Source of the DNA: JAGWBJ01 sp964291465
GTDB taxonomy: Bacteria; Chloroflexota; Dehalococcoidia; Lucifugimonadales; JAGWBF01
Direction of reading: 5' to 3'
Assembly (NCBI GenBank): GCA_964291465.2
Contig: OZ219928.1
Coordinates: forward strand, 372,001-436,000
Length of the DNA: 64,000 bases
Numbering within the stretch: position 1 is the stretch's first letter; every line of letters starts with the position of its first letter. Below are positions 49,719 through 58,999 of this stretch, piece by piece. Below the pieces are notes generated by a model that saw only the letters and a program-made list of their open reading frames with translations, was not told the DNA's origin and made no database searches. Position numbers and translations under genes: made by a program.

Positions 49719-51029
49719 ATGAGAATTCTCAGACCAATTCTGCCATGGGCCGCGCTGGCCGGCGCGCTCGTGCTCATTGTCTGTCTAACACCGACTGTCC
49801 TGGCCCAGAGCCAGAGTAACGACGCCACGCTTAGCGGGCTGACACTGAGCGACGTGGACTTCGGTACATTTGCATCAGGTACCACTTCTTACACAGCCAG
49901 CGTCGCCAGTACAGTCATAGAGACGACCGTGACGCCTACACCCAACCATTCCTCAGCGAGCTACGTAATCAAGCTAGGTGGCGTTGAAGATGATGATGGA
50001 GTCATCCAGCTGGCGGCGAGCGACAATATCATCACCGTCGAGGTCACGGCTGAGGACGGGCAAACGACACAAACGTACACCGCGACCGTCACTCGCCCGG
50101 CTTCCACGGACGCCACCCTCAGCAGTCTGACACTGAGCGGGATAGACTTCGGTACGTTCGCATCGGACACGATTTCCTACCAAGTCACCATTGCGGCGGG
50201 CAGTGTGTTAAAGACCACCGTCAGTGCAACGGTGAACCATCCTGCGGCCTCCTACACGATCACTAGAGTGGCCTATGAAAACAACTATGACTTCACCCCT
50301 GACCGCTCGGCAAGTATCAGTATCTTTGAGGGAAACAACGTCTTCGCCGTCGCTGTGACTGCCGAGGACGACACCACCACGAAGACCTATACGGTGACCG
50401 TGACGAGCGGCCAACCGCTTACCGTTTTGGGGATTGCGAACCAGGACTGGCCCGAGAACTTAGTCACTTCGGGGGTCCCGTACTGGGCCCAGCGCAACGA
50501 GGCGGACTTTGGTCTTTTGGTCGACGTCACGTGGTCGTTAACGGGAGCCGACAGCGACTACTTCTCGATCACAAAGGACGAATTCAACTACGGAGGCCTG
50601 AATTTCAAGTCCCCTCCCGACTACGAGACTCCCACGGACGCCAACACGGACAACGTGTATGAGGTGACCGTGAACGCATCCGACTCCGACGGCAACCAGG
50701 CGACACATGACGTGAGGGTCACGGTAACGGACGTAGAAGAGAACGCAACCGGCGCGCCTACGATAAGCGGCACGGCACAGGTGGGCCAGACCCTAACGGC
50801 AATCACGACTGGAATCTCCGACTCAGACGGCCTCACCAACGTGACGTACAGCTACCAGTGGCTGGCAGACGACGCCGAAATCTCCGGGGCGACGAGTTCC
50901 ACCTACACGGTCCAGTCAACCGACAACGGCAAGGTCATCAAGGTGCGGGTCACCTTCACCGACGACGCGAACAACGAGGAGTCATTGACCAGCGCAGGAA
51001 CGTCGGCCGTGGTGTTGGGAGGACTATGA
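49719..51029 (+). CDS. Array gene 5: secreted protein, cadherin-like repeats plus Ig-like module
   Basis: 436 residues from ATG 49719; the in-frame TTG at 49689 lies in the inserted DNA. Class B signal peptide (LPWAALAGALVLIVCLTPTV). Two cadherin-like repeats (DATLSGLTLSDVDFGTFAS and DATLSSLTLSGIDFGTFAS), then a classic cadherin-type repeat (WSLTGADSDYFSITKDE to VTVNASDSDGNQATHDVRV) found only in this member, then the common Ig-like module. Because the original upstream junction was replaced by the insertion, this gene has lost coupling to gene 4 and may depend on a new promoter. ATGA overlap with gene 6. Confidence 0.75.
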   Translation: MRILRPILPWAALAGALVLIVCLTPTVLAQSQSNDATLSGLTLSDVDFGTFASGTTSYTASVASTVIETTVTPTPNHSSASYVIKLGGVEDDDGVIQLAASDNIITVEVTAEDGQTTQTYTATVTRPASTDATLSSLTLSGIDFGTFASDTISYQVTIAAGSVLKTTVSATVNHPAASYTITRVAYENNYDFTPDRSASISIFEGNNVFAVAVTAEDDTTTKTYTVTVTSGQPLTVLGIANQDWPENLVTSGVPYWAQRNEADFGLLVDVTWSLTGADSDYFSITKDEFNYGGLNFKSPPDYETPTDANTDNVYEVTVNASDSDGNQATHDVRVTVTDVEENATGAPTISGTAQVGQTLTAITTGISDSDGLTNVTYSYQWLADDAEISGATSSTYTVQSTDNGKVIKVRVTFTDDANNEESLTSAGTSAVVLGGL

Positions 51030-52138
51030 TGACCATTGCACGACGACTCGGGCTCTTGGGGACGGTCATCACGCTTGGGGTAGCGCTGGCGTTGGCAATT
51101 GTGATGACCTCGAATGTGCCTGTCCACGCCAGCTCGCATCCTGAACTGAGTATTCTGGGTGGCACGCAATACACAGCCCCCCTTGTCCCGGGGGGAACGT
51201 TTACATTGACGGCGCGCGTGGAGAACGAAGGCGACGGACAAGCTCCGGCCACGACCGTGCGCTATTACCGCTACACGGACGATACAGTCACGACGTCGGA
51301 CACGGAATTGGGCACCGACTCGGTCGACGCGCTGGCATCGGGGAGCTACGTCAATGAACAGATCGAACTCACAGCGCCGTCGTCACCCGGCACCTACTAT
51401 TACGGAGCATGCGTGGATGCGGTGGCCAATGAGACGGAAACAACCAATAACTGCACGGTCAATCATGGCGAAGGTACGGGCCATCTATCGATAGTAGTAT
51501 CGGAGCCCGGTCGTCCAAACCTGAGAGTGCATCGCGCCAGGGCAAGCGACAGCAACCTGGTAGCCGGGGAGACCTTCACCCTGTCGGCCCGAGTGCTCAA
51601 CGACGGTTCCGGGGAATCCCCGACCACAACCCTGCGGTACTACCGCTCCACGGATTCTACTATCACGACGTCGGACACGGAGGAGGGCACCGACTCGGTC
51701 GAAGCCATCACCGGAGGGAGCACCAGCGCACAGTCGATCGATCTGACCGCTCCGTCCACGGCGGGCACGTACTACTACGGTGTGTGCGTGGACACGGTAA
51801 CGAATGAGTCGAACACGACGGACAACTGCCAATCCTCCGGCACGCAAGTGACGGTGGCCCCCGCCCCCATCATCAGCGGAACCGCCCAGGTAGGACAGAC
51901 CCTCACGGCCGACACGTCCGATATCTCCGACCCCGACGGCCTCACAAATGTGACCTACATCTACCAGTGGTTGGCTGACGACACCGAAATCGACGGGGCG
52001 ACCAGTTCCACCTACACGGTCCAGTCAACCGACAACGGCAAAGTCATCAAGGTGCGGGTCACCTTCACCGACGACGCGAACAACGAAGAGTCATTGACCA
52101 GCGCAGGAACGTCGGCGGTGGTATTGGGAGGGTTGTAA
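51026..52138 (+). CDS. Array gene 6: secreted protein, two CARDB repeats plus Ig-like module
   Basis: 370 residues from ATG 51026 (ATG 51029 is adjacent). The open frame reaches back to 50858 only because the Ig-like module of gene 5 is open in this frame. Class A signal peptide (RRLGLLGTVITLGVALALAI, VHASS). It is the shortest member, with two CARDB-like repeats; the first begins with GGTQYTAPLVPGGTFTLTAR, related to repeat 2 of gene 7. One repeat was probably lost by recombination. Ends in SAVVLGGL, with a TAATG overlap to gene 7. Confidence 0.75.
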   Translation: MMTIARRLGLLGTVITLGVALALAIVMTSNVPVHASSHPELSILGGTQYTAPLVPGGTFTLTARVENEGDGQAPATTVRYYRYTDDTVTTSDTELGTDSVDALASGSYVNEQIELTAPSSPGTYYYGACVDAVANETETTNNCTVNHGEGTGHLSIVVSEPGRPNLRVHRARASDSNLVAGETFTLSARVLNDGSGESPTTTLRYYRSTDSTITTSDTEEGTDSVEAITGGSTSAQSIDLTAPSTAGTYYYGVCVDTVTNESNTTDNCQSSGTQVTVAPAPIISGTAQVGQTLTADTSDISDPDGLTNVTYIYQWLADDTEIDGATSSTYTVQSTDNGKVIKVRVTFTDDANNEESLTSAGTSAVVLGGL

Positions 52139-53577
52139 TGAACACCGCCAAGCGACTCGGGTTCTTGGGAACGGCCATCACGCTTGGGGTAGCGCTGGCG
52201 TTGGCAGCGGTAGTGATGACCTCGAATGTGCCCGTTCACGCCAACTCAGCTCCCGATCTAGAGGTGGGAACGCCGACGGTAGACGATTCGAGCCCCTTCA
52301 CAGGGGCGTCGTTCACGCTGTCAGCCACGGTGACCAACGCCGGCGATGGCGAGTCTACCGCGACGACACTCCGCTACTACCGGTCGACGGATGCAACGGT
52401 CACAACGTCGGACACGGCGTTGGGTACCGATGCGGTCGGTGCGCTGGCGGCGGCGGGCACCAGCGATCAGACGATTGATCTAACCGCGCTGTCGACAGCC
52501 GGCACCTACTACTACGGCGCGTGCGTAGATTCTGTGACCGGGGAGTCGGACACGACGGACAACTGCTCGGCGGCGGTGACGGTGACGGTCAAGGCCCGGC
52601 CGGACCTGCGTAATAAGGGCGGCATGTATCACGACGTTCCCCTCCTTCCGGGGGGGACTTTCACACTGACGGCACGCCCGGAGAACGACGGTTACGGAGG
52701 AGCCCCGGCCACGACCCTGCGCTACTATCGGTCCACGGATACCACGATCTCTACATCAGACACGGAGGTGGGCACCGACTCGGTCGACGCGCTGGCATTG
52801 GGGGGCCACGCCACTCACTGGATCGATCTGACCGCCCCGTCGTCGTCCGGCACCTACTACTACGGCTCGTGCGTGGATTCGGTGTCAGGGGAGTCGGACA
52901 CAACCAACAACTGTTCGGGCTATGTATCAATTGTAGTATCGGAGCCCGTTAGCATAAACCTGACGGTACATCGCCCCAGGGCAAGTAACTACAACCCTGT
53001 AGCGGGGGAAACCTTCACCCTGTCGACGCGCGTGCTCAACAGGGGTTCCGGGGAATCCCCGGCCACAACCCTGCGGTACTACCGCTCCACTGATTCTACG
53101 ATCACGTCTTCGGACACGGAGGAAGGCACCGACTCGGTCGGGGCCATAGCGGGGGGGAGCATCAGCGCACAGTCGATTGATCTGACCGCTCCGTCCACGG
53201 CGGGTAGGTACTACTACGGTGTGTGCGTGGACACGGTAACGAATGAGTCGAACACGACGGACAACTGCCAGTCATCCTTGTCCCGAATTACGGTGGCCCC
53301 CGCCCCCGTCATCAGCGGTACCGCCCAGGTAGGACAGACCCTCACGGCCGACACGTCCGATATCTCCGACCCTGACGGCCTCACAAATGTGAGCTACAGC
53401 TACCAGTGGCTGGCAGACGACACCGAAATAGACGGGGCGACGAGTTCCACCTACACGGTCCAGGCGTCGGATAACGGCAAGGTCATCAAGGTGCGGGTGA
53501 CGTTTGACGACGACGCGGGCAACGATGAATCGCTGACCAGCGCGGGAACGTCGGCCGTGGTGTTGGGAGGACTATGA
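52138..53577 (+). CDS. Array gene 7: secreted protein, three CARDB repeats plus Ig-like module
   Basis: 479 residues from ATG 52138. Class A signal peptide (RLGFLGTAITLGVALALAAV, VHANS). Three CARDB-like repeats: the first matches repeat 1 of genes 1, 3 and 9, and the second and third match the two repeats of gene 6. The module at the C-terminus has DTSDISDPDGLTNVSYSYQW, shared with genes 6 and 9. The mixture shows how members have been assembled from a common pool. ATGA overlap with gene 8. Confidence 0.8.
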   Translation: MNTAKRLGFLGTAITLGVALALAAVVMTSNVPVHANSAPDLEVGTPTVDDSSPFTGASFTLSATVTNAGDGESTATTLRYYRSTDATVTTSDTALGTDAVGALAAAGTSDQTIDLTALSTAGTYYYGACVDSVTGESDTTDNCSAAVTVTVKARPDLRNKGGMYHDVPLLPGGTFTLTARPENDGYGGAPATTLRYYRSTDTTISTSDTEVGTDSVDALALGGHATHWIDLTAPSSSGTYYYGSCVDSVSGESDTTNNCSGYVSIVVSEPVSINLTVHRPRASNYNPVAGETFTLSTRVLNRGSGESPATTLRYYRSTDSTITSSDTEEGTDSVGAIAGGSISAQSIDLTAPSTAGRYYYGVCVDTVTNESNTTDNCQSSLSRITVAPAPVISGTAQVGQTLTADTSDISDPDGLTNVSYSYQWLADDTEIDGATSSTYTVQASDNGKVIKVRVTFDDDAGNDESLTSAGTSAVVLGGL

Positions 53578-54947
53578 TGACCATTGCACGACGACTCGGG
53601 TTCCTGGGAACGGCCATCATGTTTGGCGTAGCGTTGGCGGTGATTGGCCTGACCCCAACGGTATTAGCTCAGAGCCAGAGCAGCGACGCCGAACTGAGTG
53701 GTTGGCCGGAGTTTTCCGGCATTGAACTCACTAAAATATCCAAGTACAAGTACAAGGCAAACGTCTATCACAGCGTCTCGCAGACGACCGTCACGGCAAC
53801 AGTCAATCATTCCGGGGCGAGCTACGTCGTAAAGCTCGGAGGGGTCGAAGACGACGACAGAGTCATATCGCTGGCTGTCGGCAGCAATGTAATCACCATA
53901 GAGGTTACCGCCGAGGACGGGCGAACTACTAGAACGTACACCATCACGGTCAATCGCGCATCGGCGTCCGATCCTACGACGGGTGAGCTGTCCACAGACT
54001 TGCCTCCCCTGAACTTCCGGGTCATCAAACTATCCACGAATCAGGCCATACTCCTCTACAAAGTTCCAGAGAATCGGGGCATTTTTGGGAGACAGACGGA
54101 GAGGTACAAGCACGATGGCGAAGACTTTGTGTCGTTAGGCTCCGGTCCTCGCTTCACCTCGGACACTGACATGGGTGGCAGTTCCTCGTTTATTGGTACG
54201 GGTGCCTCCGTGACGTCGGGCGCGCTGTACAAGTACACGCTGAGGCTCTCTGACAGTGAGGGCTCAATCGTAATAGAGTCATCAGTGATAGTGCGAATCC
54301 CCAGGTACTCCATATTCAGTAGTTCGTCGAATGCCGCGCAAGCGGACGCCACGCTCAGCAACCTGACGCTGACAGGTGCGGAGGATTTCCTGAATGAATC
54401 CAGCACCAATTCATCATTCTGGCGTGAAGATCAAGGTTATAAGGCCACGGTTCCAAATAGCGTCTCGGAGACGACAGTTACGCCCACGTTGAACCAGTCG
54501 GATGCTAGCTACGTCATCAAGATAGGAGGGGTGACTGATTCCGACGGTACGGTCCAACTCGCTGAGGGCGTGAACATCATCACGATAAAGGTCACTGCCG
54601 CGGATGAAACCTACTTCCGACTCTACACTTTGACGGTCAAACGCGGGTTCGCGAATACTCCGGCAACCGGCGCTCCCACGATCACTGGAACCGCCCAGGT
54701 GGGACAGACACTCACGGCAAGCACGGCCGGAATCTCTGACGCCGACGGCTGGGACAACGTGACCTACAGCTACCAGTGGCTGGCAGACGACGCCGAAATA
54801 GACGGGGCCACGAGTTCCACCTACACGCTTCAGTCATCCGACAACGGCAAGGTCATCAAGGTGCGTGTCACCTTCACCGACGACAGGGGCTTTAGCGAAT
54901 CGCTGACCAGCGCGGGAACGTCGGCAGTGGTGTTGGGCGGACTATGA
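53574..54947 (+). CDS. Array gene 8: secreted cadherin-like protein with hybrid signal peptide
   Basis: 457 residues from ATG 53574. The start (TIARRLGFLGTAIMFGVALA) is class A, but from VIGLTPTVLAQSQSSDAEL it is class B, so the crossover is inside the signal peptide. A diverged cadherin-like repeat follows (to TRTYTITVNR), then a fibronectin III-like segment (LPPLNFRVIKLSTNQAILLY to SDSEGSIVIESSVIVRIP), a second cadherin-like repeat and the common Ig-like module. The middle section is unique in the array. ATGA overlap with gene 9. Confidence 0.75.
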   Translation: MMTIARRLGFLGTAIMFGVALAVIGLTPTVLAQSQSSDAELSGWPEFSGIELTKISKYKYKANVYHSVSQTTVTATVNHSGASYVVKLGGVEDDDRVISLAVGSNVITIEVTAEDGRTTRTYTITVNRASASDPTTGELSTDLPPLNFRVIKLSTNQAILLYKVPENRGIFGRQTERYKHDGEDFVSLGSGPRFTSDTDMGGSSSFIGTGASVTSGALYKYTLRLSDSEGSIVIESSVIVRIPRYSIFSSSSNAAQADATLSNLTLTGAEDFLNESSTNSSFWREDQGYKATVPNSVSETTVTPTLNQSDASYVIKIGGVTDSDGTVQLAEGVNIITIKVTAADETYFRLYTLTVKRGFANTPATGAPTITGTAQVGQTLTASTAGISDADGWDNVTYSYQWLADDAEIDGATSSTYTLQSSDNGKVIKVRVTFTDDRGFSESLTSAGTSAVVLGGL

Positions 54948-56425
54948 TGACCATTGCACGACGACTCGGGCTCTTGGGGACGGCCATCACGCTTGGCGCA
55001 GTCTTGGCGCTGGCGGTGGTAGTGGTGACCTCGAATGTGCCCGTTCACGCCAACTCAACTCCCGATCTGGAAGTGGGAACGCCGACGGTGGACGATTCGA
55101 GCCCCTTCACAGGGGCGTCCTTCACGCTGTCGGCCACGGTGACCAACGCTGGTGATGGCGGGTCCGCCGCGACGACGCTCCGCTACTACCGCTCGACGGA
55201 TGCGACGATCTCAACGTCGGACACGGCGTTGGGTACCGATTCGGTCGGTGCGCTTGCGGCGGCGGGCACCAGCGATCTGTCAATTGATTTAACCGCGCCG
55301 TCTACCGCGGGCACGTACTACTACGGCGCGTGCGTGGATTCTGTGACCGGGGAATCGGACACGACGGACAACTGCTCGGCGTCGGTGACGGTTACCGTCA
55401 AGAATCGTCCGGACTTGGATGTGCGAGGCATGGAACTTGCCATGGACCTTGAGACCCCTCGCGAGGGCGGGACATTCCGCATTCAAGTGTGGCTTGAGAA
55501 CGAGGGGGGCTCGGAGTCCGGAGACACGACGGTGCGCATCTACCGGTCGACGGACACGACGATCACAACGTCTGACACGGAAGTGGCAACCGCTGCTGTG
55601 ACCTCGCTGGAAGCGGGGGCAAGACCCAAACAGTGGGTGACCATAACCGCGCCATCGACGGAGGGAACATACAACTACGGGGTATGCGTGGACGCAGTCA
55701 CGGGCGAGACGGACACGTCAGACAACTGCTTCTCGTCGTCATTTGAGGTTCCGGTGCCGCTGCCGCGCCCTGACGTGGTGGTGCAAACGCCGTCGGTAGA
55801 CGATGCGACTCTGGAGACTGGAGCGACGTTCACGCTGTCAGCAACTGTGGCCAACTCGGGTGACTGGCAATCTGCGCCGACTACACTCCGCTACTACCGG
55901 TCCACTGACGCAACAATCACGACGGCAGACACGGAAGTAGGTACCGATAATGTGACCGGGCTGCTCTACGGGTCGTGGGGGTCTGATGTGTCTCAATCGA
56001 GCGAGTCTATCGACCTGACGGCGCCATCGACGGTCGGGACGTACTACTACGGAGCGTGTGTGGACTCGGTTACTGGTGAATCCGATACGACCAACAACTG
56101 TTCGTCGTCGGTGACGGTCACCGTCCAGGTCAACTCCGCCGCCACCGGCGCACCGACCATCAGCGGCACGGCCCAGGTGGGACAGACCCTCACGGCCGAC
56201 ACGTCCGATATCTCCGACCCCGACGGCCTCACAAGTGTGAGCTACAGCTACCAGTGGCTGGCAGACGACGCCGAAATAGACGGGGCGGCGAGTTCCACCT
56301 ACACGGTCCAGTCATCCGACAACGGCAAGGTCATCAAAGTGCGGGTGAGCTTCACGGATGACGGGGGCAGCGATGAATCGGTGACCAGCACGGGAACGTC
56401 GGCGGTGGTATTGGGCGGGTTGTAG
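54944..56425 (+). CDS. Array gene 9: secreted protein, three CARDB repeats plus Ig-like module
   Basis: 493 residues from ATG 54944. Class A signal peptide (RRLGLLGTAITLGAVLALAV, VHANS). Three CARDB-like repeats with paired Cys; the second (RPDLDVRGMELAMDLETPRE onward) is unlike any other in the array. The Ig-like module ends in SAVVLGGL. It is the last of the nine; a lipoprotein gene follows 12 bases after the stop and may be in the same transcript. Confidence 0.8.
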   Translation: MMTIARRLGLLGTAITLGAVLALAVVVVTSNVPVHANSTPDLEVGTPTVDDSSPFTGASFTLSATVTNAGDGGSAATTLRYYRSTDATISTSDTALGTDSVGALAAAGTSDLSIDLTAPSTAGTYYYGACVDSVTGESDTTDNCSASVTVTVKNRPDLDVRGMELAMDLETPREGGTFRIQVWLENEGGSESGDTTVRIYRSTDTTITTSDTEVATAAVTSLEAGARPKQWVTITAPSTEGTYNYGVCVDAVTGETDTSDNCFSSSFEVPVPLPRPDVVVQTPSVDDATLETGATFTLSATVANSGDWQSAPTTLRYYRSTDATITTADTEVGTDNVTGLLYGSWGSDVSQSSESIDLTAPSTVGTYYYGACVDSVTGESDTTNNCSSSVTVTVQVNSAATGAPTISGTAQVGQTLTADTSDISDPDGLTSVSYSYQWLADDAEIDGAASSTYTVQSSDNGKVIKVRVSFTDDGGSDESVTSTGTSAVVLGGL

Positions 56426-56437
56426 AGAGGGAGCCTA

Positions 56438-57577
56438 ATGGAGCAGTCAGTCAACCTGTTGAATTGCCGAAGCCTGAGCCTGATGTTTCCATTGGTATTG
56501 ACCGTTCTCGTCATCTTTCTCCTGGCGGGCTGTGGAGACGCAGGGCTGTCTCGCGCCGAGGTAGAGGAGATAGTACGTGAGGAGATGGCCGAGGTCCCTC
56601 TGCCGCCTCAACCTGAACCAGGACTTACGTCGGAGGACGTGGAAGAGGCCGTTCGCAAGGCGTTGGCGGACATGCCTGAGCCGGACTCGGGACTATCCAA
56701 GAGAGAGGTAGAAGAGATCGTCAATGCCGCCATAGAGGCCATCGCGGAGCCACAGCCAGGCCTTACCCCTGCCGAGGCCGAACGGATAGCCCGTGGCGTC
56801 GTGGCGTCCATCCCGCCCAAGTCGGCCCCCGCCGAGTACACCAAGTTCTTCGTCAACAACGCAATCAGCCGCTACGAGACCCAGGGCCTGGAAGCTACCC
56901 TCGCGTACTACAACCGGGAGGAAAGCGTCGACGGCCAGTGGTACGTGTTCATCATCGACGAGAACGATCTTGTCATCGGGCACCCCGACGCCCACCGCCT
57001 CGGGCTGGACCTGAAGGGTTGGGTGAGCATTGACGCCACCGGGTACAACTTCGGCCAGGACATGCTCTCGGCAACGGAGGAGGGGAAGTGGGTGTCCTAC
57101 GTCTACCAGAACCCTGAGGGCGGGGGCATCGGCGACGACCACACCGGCGCGTTGGAGTACAAGCACGTCTGGGTGGTTCGGCACGACGGTTTGCTGTTCG
57201 CCTCTGGCTGGCACATCTCCGCCGACGACTACACCAAGTTCGTGGTGGACGAGGCCATCGCCCGCTTTCACGCCGATGGGCTGGAGGAGACCCTGGCCTA
57301 CTACAACAATCCGGATAGCGTGGATGCTCAGTGGTACGTGTTCATAGCGACACCCGAGGGCGAGATTCTGGGGCACCATAGTGCCGAGGATTTCGCAGAG
57401 CATTTGCAGGAGATGCTTGACGAAGGCTCCTTCCAAGCCACCGGGGAGGGTGTGTGGGTAAACCACGAGGATGTGAACCCCGCCAGCGGGGAGGTCGAGG
57501 ACAAGCACTTCTGGTTGGTAGAGCACGACGGGCTGGTGTTCGGCTCCGGCTGGCACCACGACGAATCGGGGAGCTGA
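56438..57577 (+). CDS. Lipoprotein with two Cache-type domains and short helical repeats
   Basis: 379 residues from ATG 56438, preceded by AGAGGGAG. A lipobox LAGC places lipidation on Cys32. Residues about 37-125 contain three short helical repeats of the type LSRAEVEEIVREEM, LTSEDVEEAVRKAL and LSKREVEEIVNAAI separated by Pro-rich turns. Two Cache-like units follow (TLAYYNREESVDGQWYVFII and TLAYYNNPDSVDAQWYVFI; HDGLLFASGWH and HDGLVFGSGWH). It is a paralogue of the collagen-stalk protein at 3404-4897, with a helical spacer instead of collagen. It may be the surface receptor working with the array proteins. Confidence 0.8.
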   Translation: MEQSVNLLNCRSLSLMFPLVLTVLVIFLLAGCGDAGLSRAEVEEIVREEMAEVPLPPQPEPGLTSEDVEEAVRKALADMPEPDSGLSKREVEEIVNAAIEAIAEPQPGLTPAEAERIARGVVASIPPKSAPAEYTKFFVNNAISRYETQGLEATLAYYNREESVDGQWYVFIIDENDLVIGHPDAHRLGLDLKGWVSIDATGYNFGQDMLSATEEGKWVSYVYQNPEGGGIGDDHTGALEYKHVWVVRHDGLLFASGWHISADDYTKFVVDEAIARFHADGLEETLAYYNNPDSVDAQWYVFIATPEGEILGHHSAEDFAEHLQEMLDEGSFQATGEGVWVNHEDVNPASGEVEDKHFWLVEHDGLVFGSGWHHDESGS

Positions 57578-58999
57578 GTGGCAGGCCTACCTCGACGTTA
57601 CCGGAAAAAGGCCGCACACACGGACAGCCCTACCGCCCTAAAGGCAAAACGGGTGCATAGATGGACTCGCGGAAGGATGACACCCTTTCTCCGGCACTAC
57701 ACCAAGCGGAGGGCCCTCTGCAGATACCCTGACTGCCCGGGTGACGCCGATCCAACCGTCACCCTCGCGGCCTAGCAACCCGTCCTGTACGGCCCGGAGC
57801 ACGCTTCCACGGGATTCCACCAAGCCCCCCCACACCTTGCCCGTCGCTCCGGCGGCGTCATGGACTCTACACGGGCCAGAGATGCCACGATCCAACGGAC
57901 TGGAGGAGACATGTCCGCTGGCCCGGCGGAGGGTGGGTAGACAGCCTCACCGGAGGAGAAAGGGGACACCCCGGGGAGATCGGGACGTGTGTTGGGCGTA
58001 CTGGCTGGTTAGGTTCTATGGTACCGACATGGGCGAGGTGACCTGTCCCCCGATGCAAGAAGCGGCTGCGGCGCCGGGAAAGTCGGCGACCGCTCCCTCG
58101 GCTTGACCAAGCGCAGTCTGACTCCTGACTCCATAGCTGCACGCCACTCAATCTAATGGGGGGGAATGGAAGCATCGCTTGCTCCCCGCGTTCCTCGCTC
58201 TGTGGTGGGGTGTTAGGCACACTTTCTGACACCGCCGGCTGAGTTGGCTGCTGTTTCTGAGCCGATGAGCCACGTTCGGGCTCCGGGTGATCCGCCCAGT
58301 CCAACAACGGTAATCCGGTGTCCTCAAGGCTGTCGTTCCTCTGTCCCGGTGAGTTGCCTTCCAACCCTCTAGGCTGGTTTAGCTTGTGCTCTTTCCCAGC
58401 TCGATATTCTCGGATCTTCTTGCGGCACTCCTCGCAGTTGGGCCTGTTTGGTTCGGCGCGTTCTCGCTGGCATCTGGTGCACAGGCCACGCTCTTTGGGC
58501 TGCAGTCGGCTCTCTCGACGTCTACGGTTTTCCCTTTCCCTCTTGATTTCCGGGTCCGTAGACGGACTGGCTGGGACTATTGGGGTGAGGTGGACCCGGA
58601 AAACTGGACAGGTATCCAAGAGAGATGCCAGAGTTGTCCGGCCTATGAGGAATAGACGCAACGCGCCAGATGACGGCTACCATTGCGCTGAGGTTGCCCA
58701 CTCATATGGGCGTAAACGCCAGAACGGCGACCGTCGCCGTTATCGGGCGGGGGCAGCCCCTGCCACCCGAGAGTCAAGAACTAGTGCAACCGCAGGTGCT
58801 TGACAACGTACGGGAACACCAGACCACCACTGGTCAGGATGCTGAAATTTTCAGAGTCAGTGACCGCCACCTAAGGGTCATGCCGAGAGCGCTCGAAATC
58901 CTGAAGATAGACGCTTCTGCCCTTACCCCACGCCAGAGCCTTCCTTGTTCCAATTGTGGATGGTCTGCTCTCTGAATCCGACGCCGTTCGGGATGGTGG
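57578..58999. other. Region of 1.4 kb without a convincing gene
   Basis: No frame here has a known family signature over its length. A minus-strand frame (57867-58661) contains a short stretch GLCTRCQRERAEPNRPNCEE followed by CRKKIREYR (about 58410-58500) that looks like a two-CxxC zinc motif, perhaps a relic. This region follows the 3' end of the helicase gene and may be a recombination scar. Confidence 0.5.
57867..58661 (-). CDS. Doubtful reading frame with a CxxC-CxxC zinc motif
   Basis: 264 residues if GTG/ATG-type start 58661 is used. Only residues about 40-95 look protein-like: a basic helix (KRERENRRRRESR), CTRC and CEEC pairs and a further basic helix. The rest is low-complexity Ser/Pro/Arg sequence expected from an unused frame. 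It may preserve part of an HNH- or zinc-ribbon-type gene. Confidence 0.25.
   Translation of the reverse strand: MRLFLIGRTTLASLLDTCPVFRVHLTPIVPASPSTDPEIKRERENRRRRESRLQPKERGLCTRCQRERAEPNRPNCEECRKKIREYRAGKEHKLNQPRGLEGNSPGQRNDSLEDTGLPLLDWADHPEPERGSSAQKQQPTQPAVSESVPNTPPQSEERGEQAMLPFPPIRLSGVQLWSQESDCAWSSRGSGRRLSRRRSRFLHRGTGHLAHVGTIEPNQPVRPTHVPISPGCPLSPPVRLSTHPPPGQRTCLLQSVGSWHLWPV

Noticed and set aside
50858..51025. N-terminal extension of array gene 6 by 56 codons
   Set aside because: These codons are the out-of-frame translation of the conserved Ig-like module of gene 5; the signal peptide starts at 51026.
57578..57775. A 65-codon plus-strand frame directly after the Cache lipoprotein
   Set aside because: It starts at the base after the stop with GTG but lacks an SD and any recognisable motif except a single CRYPDCPG; support is too weak.
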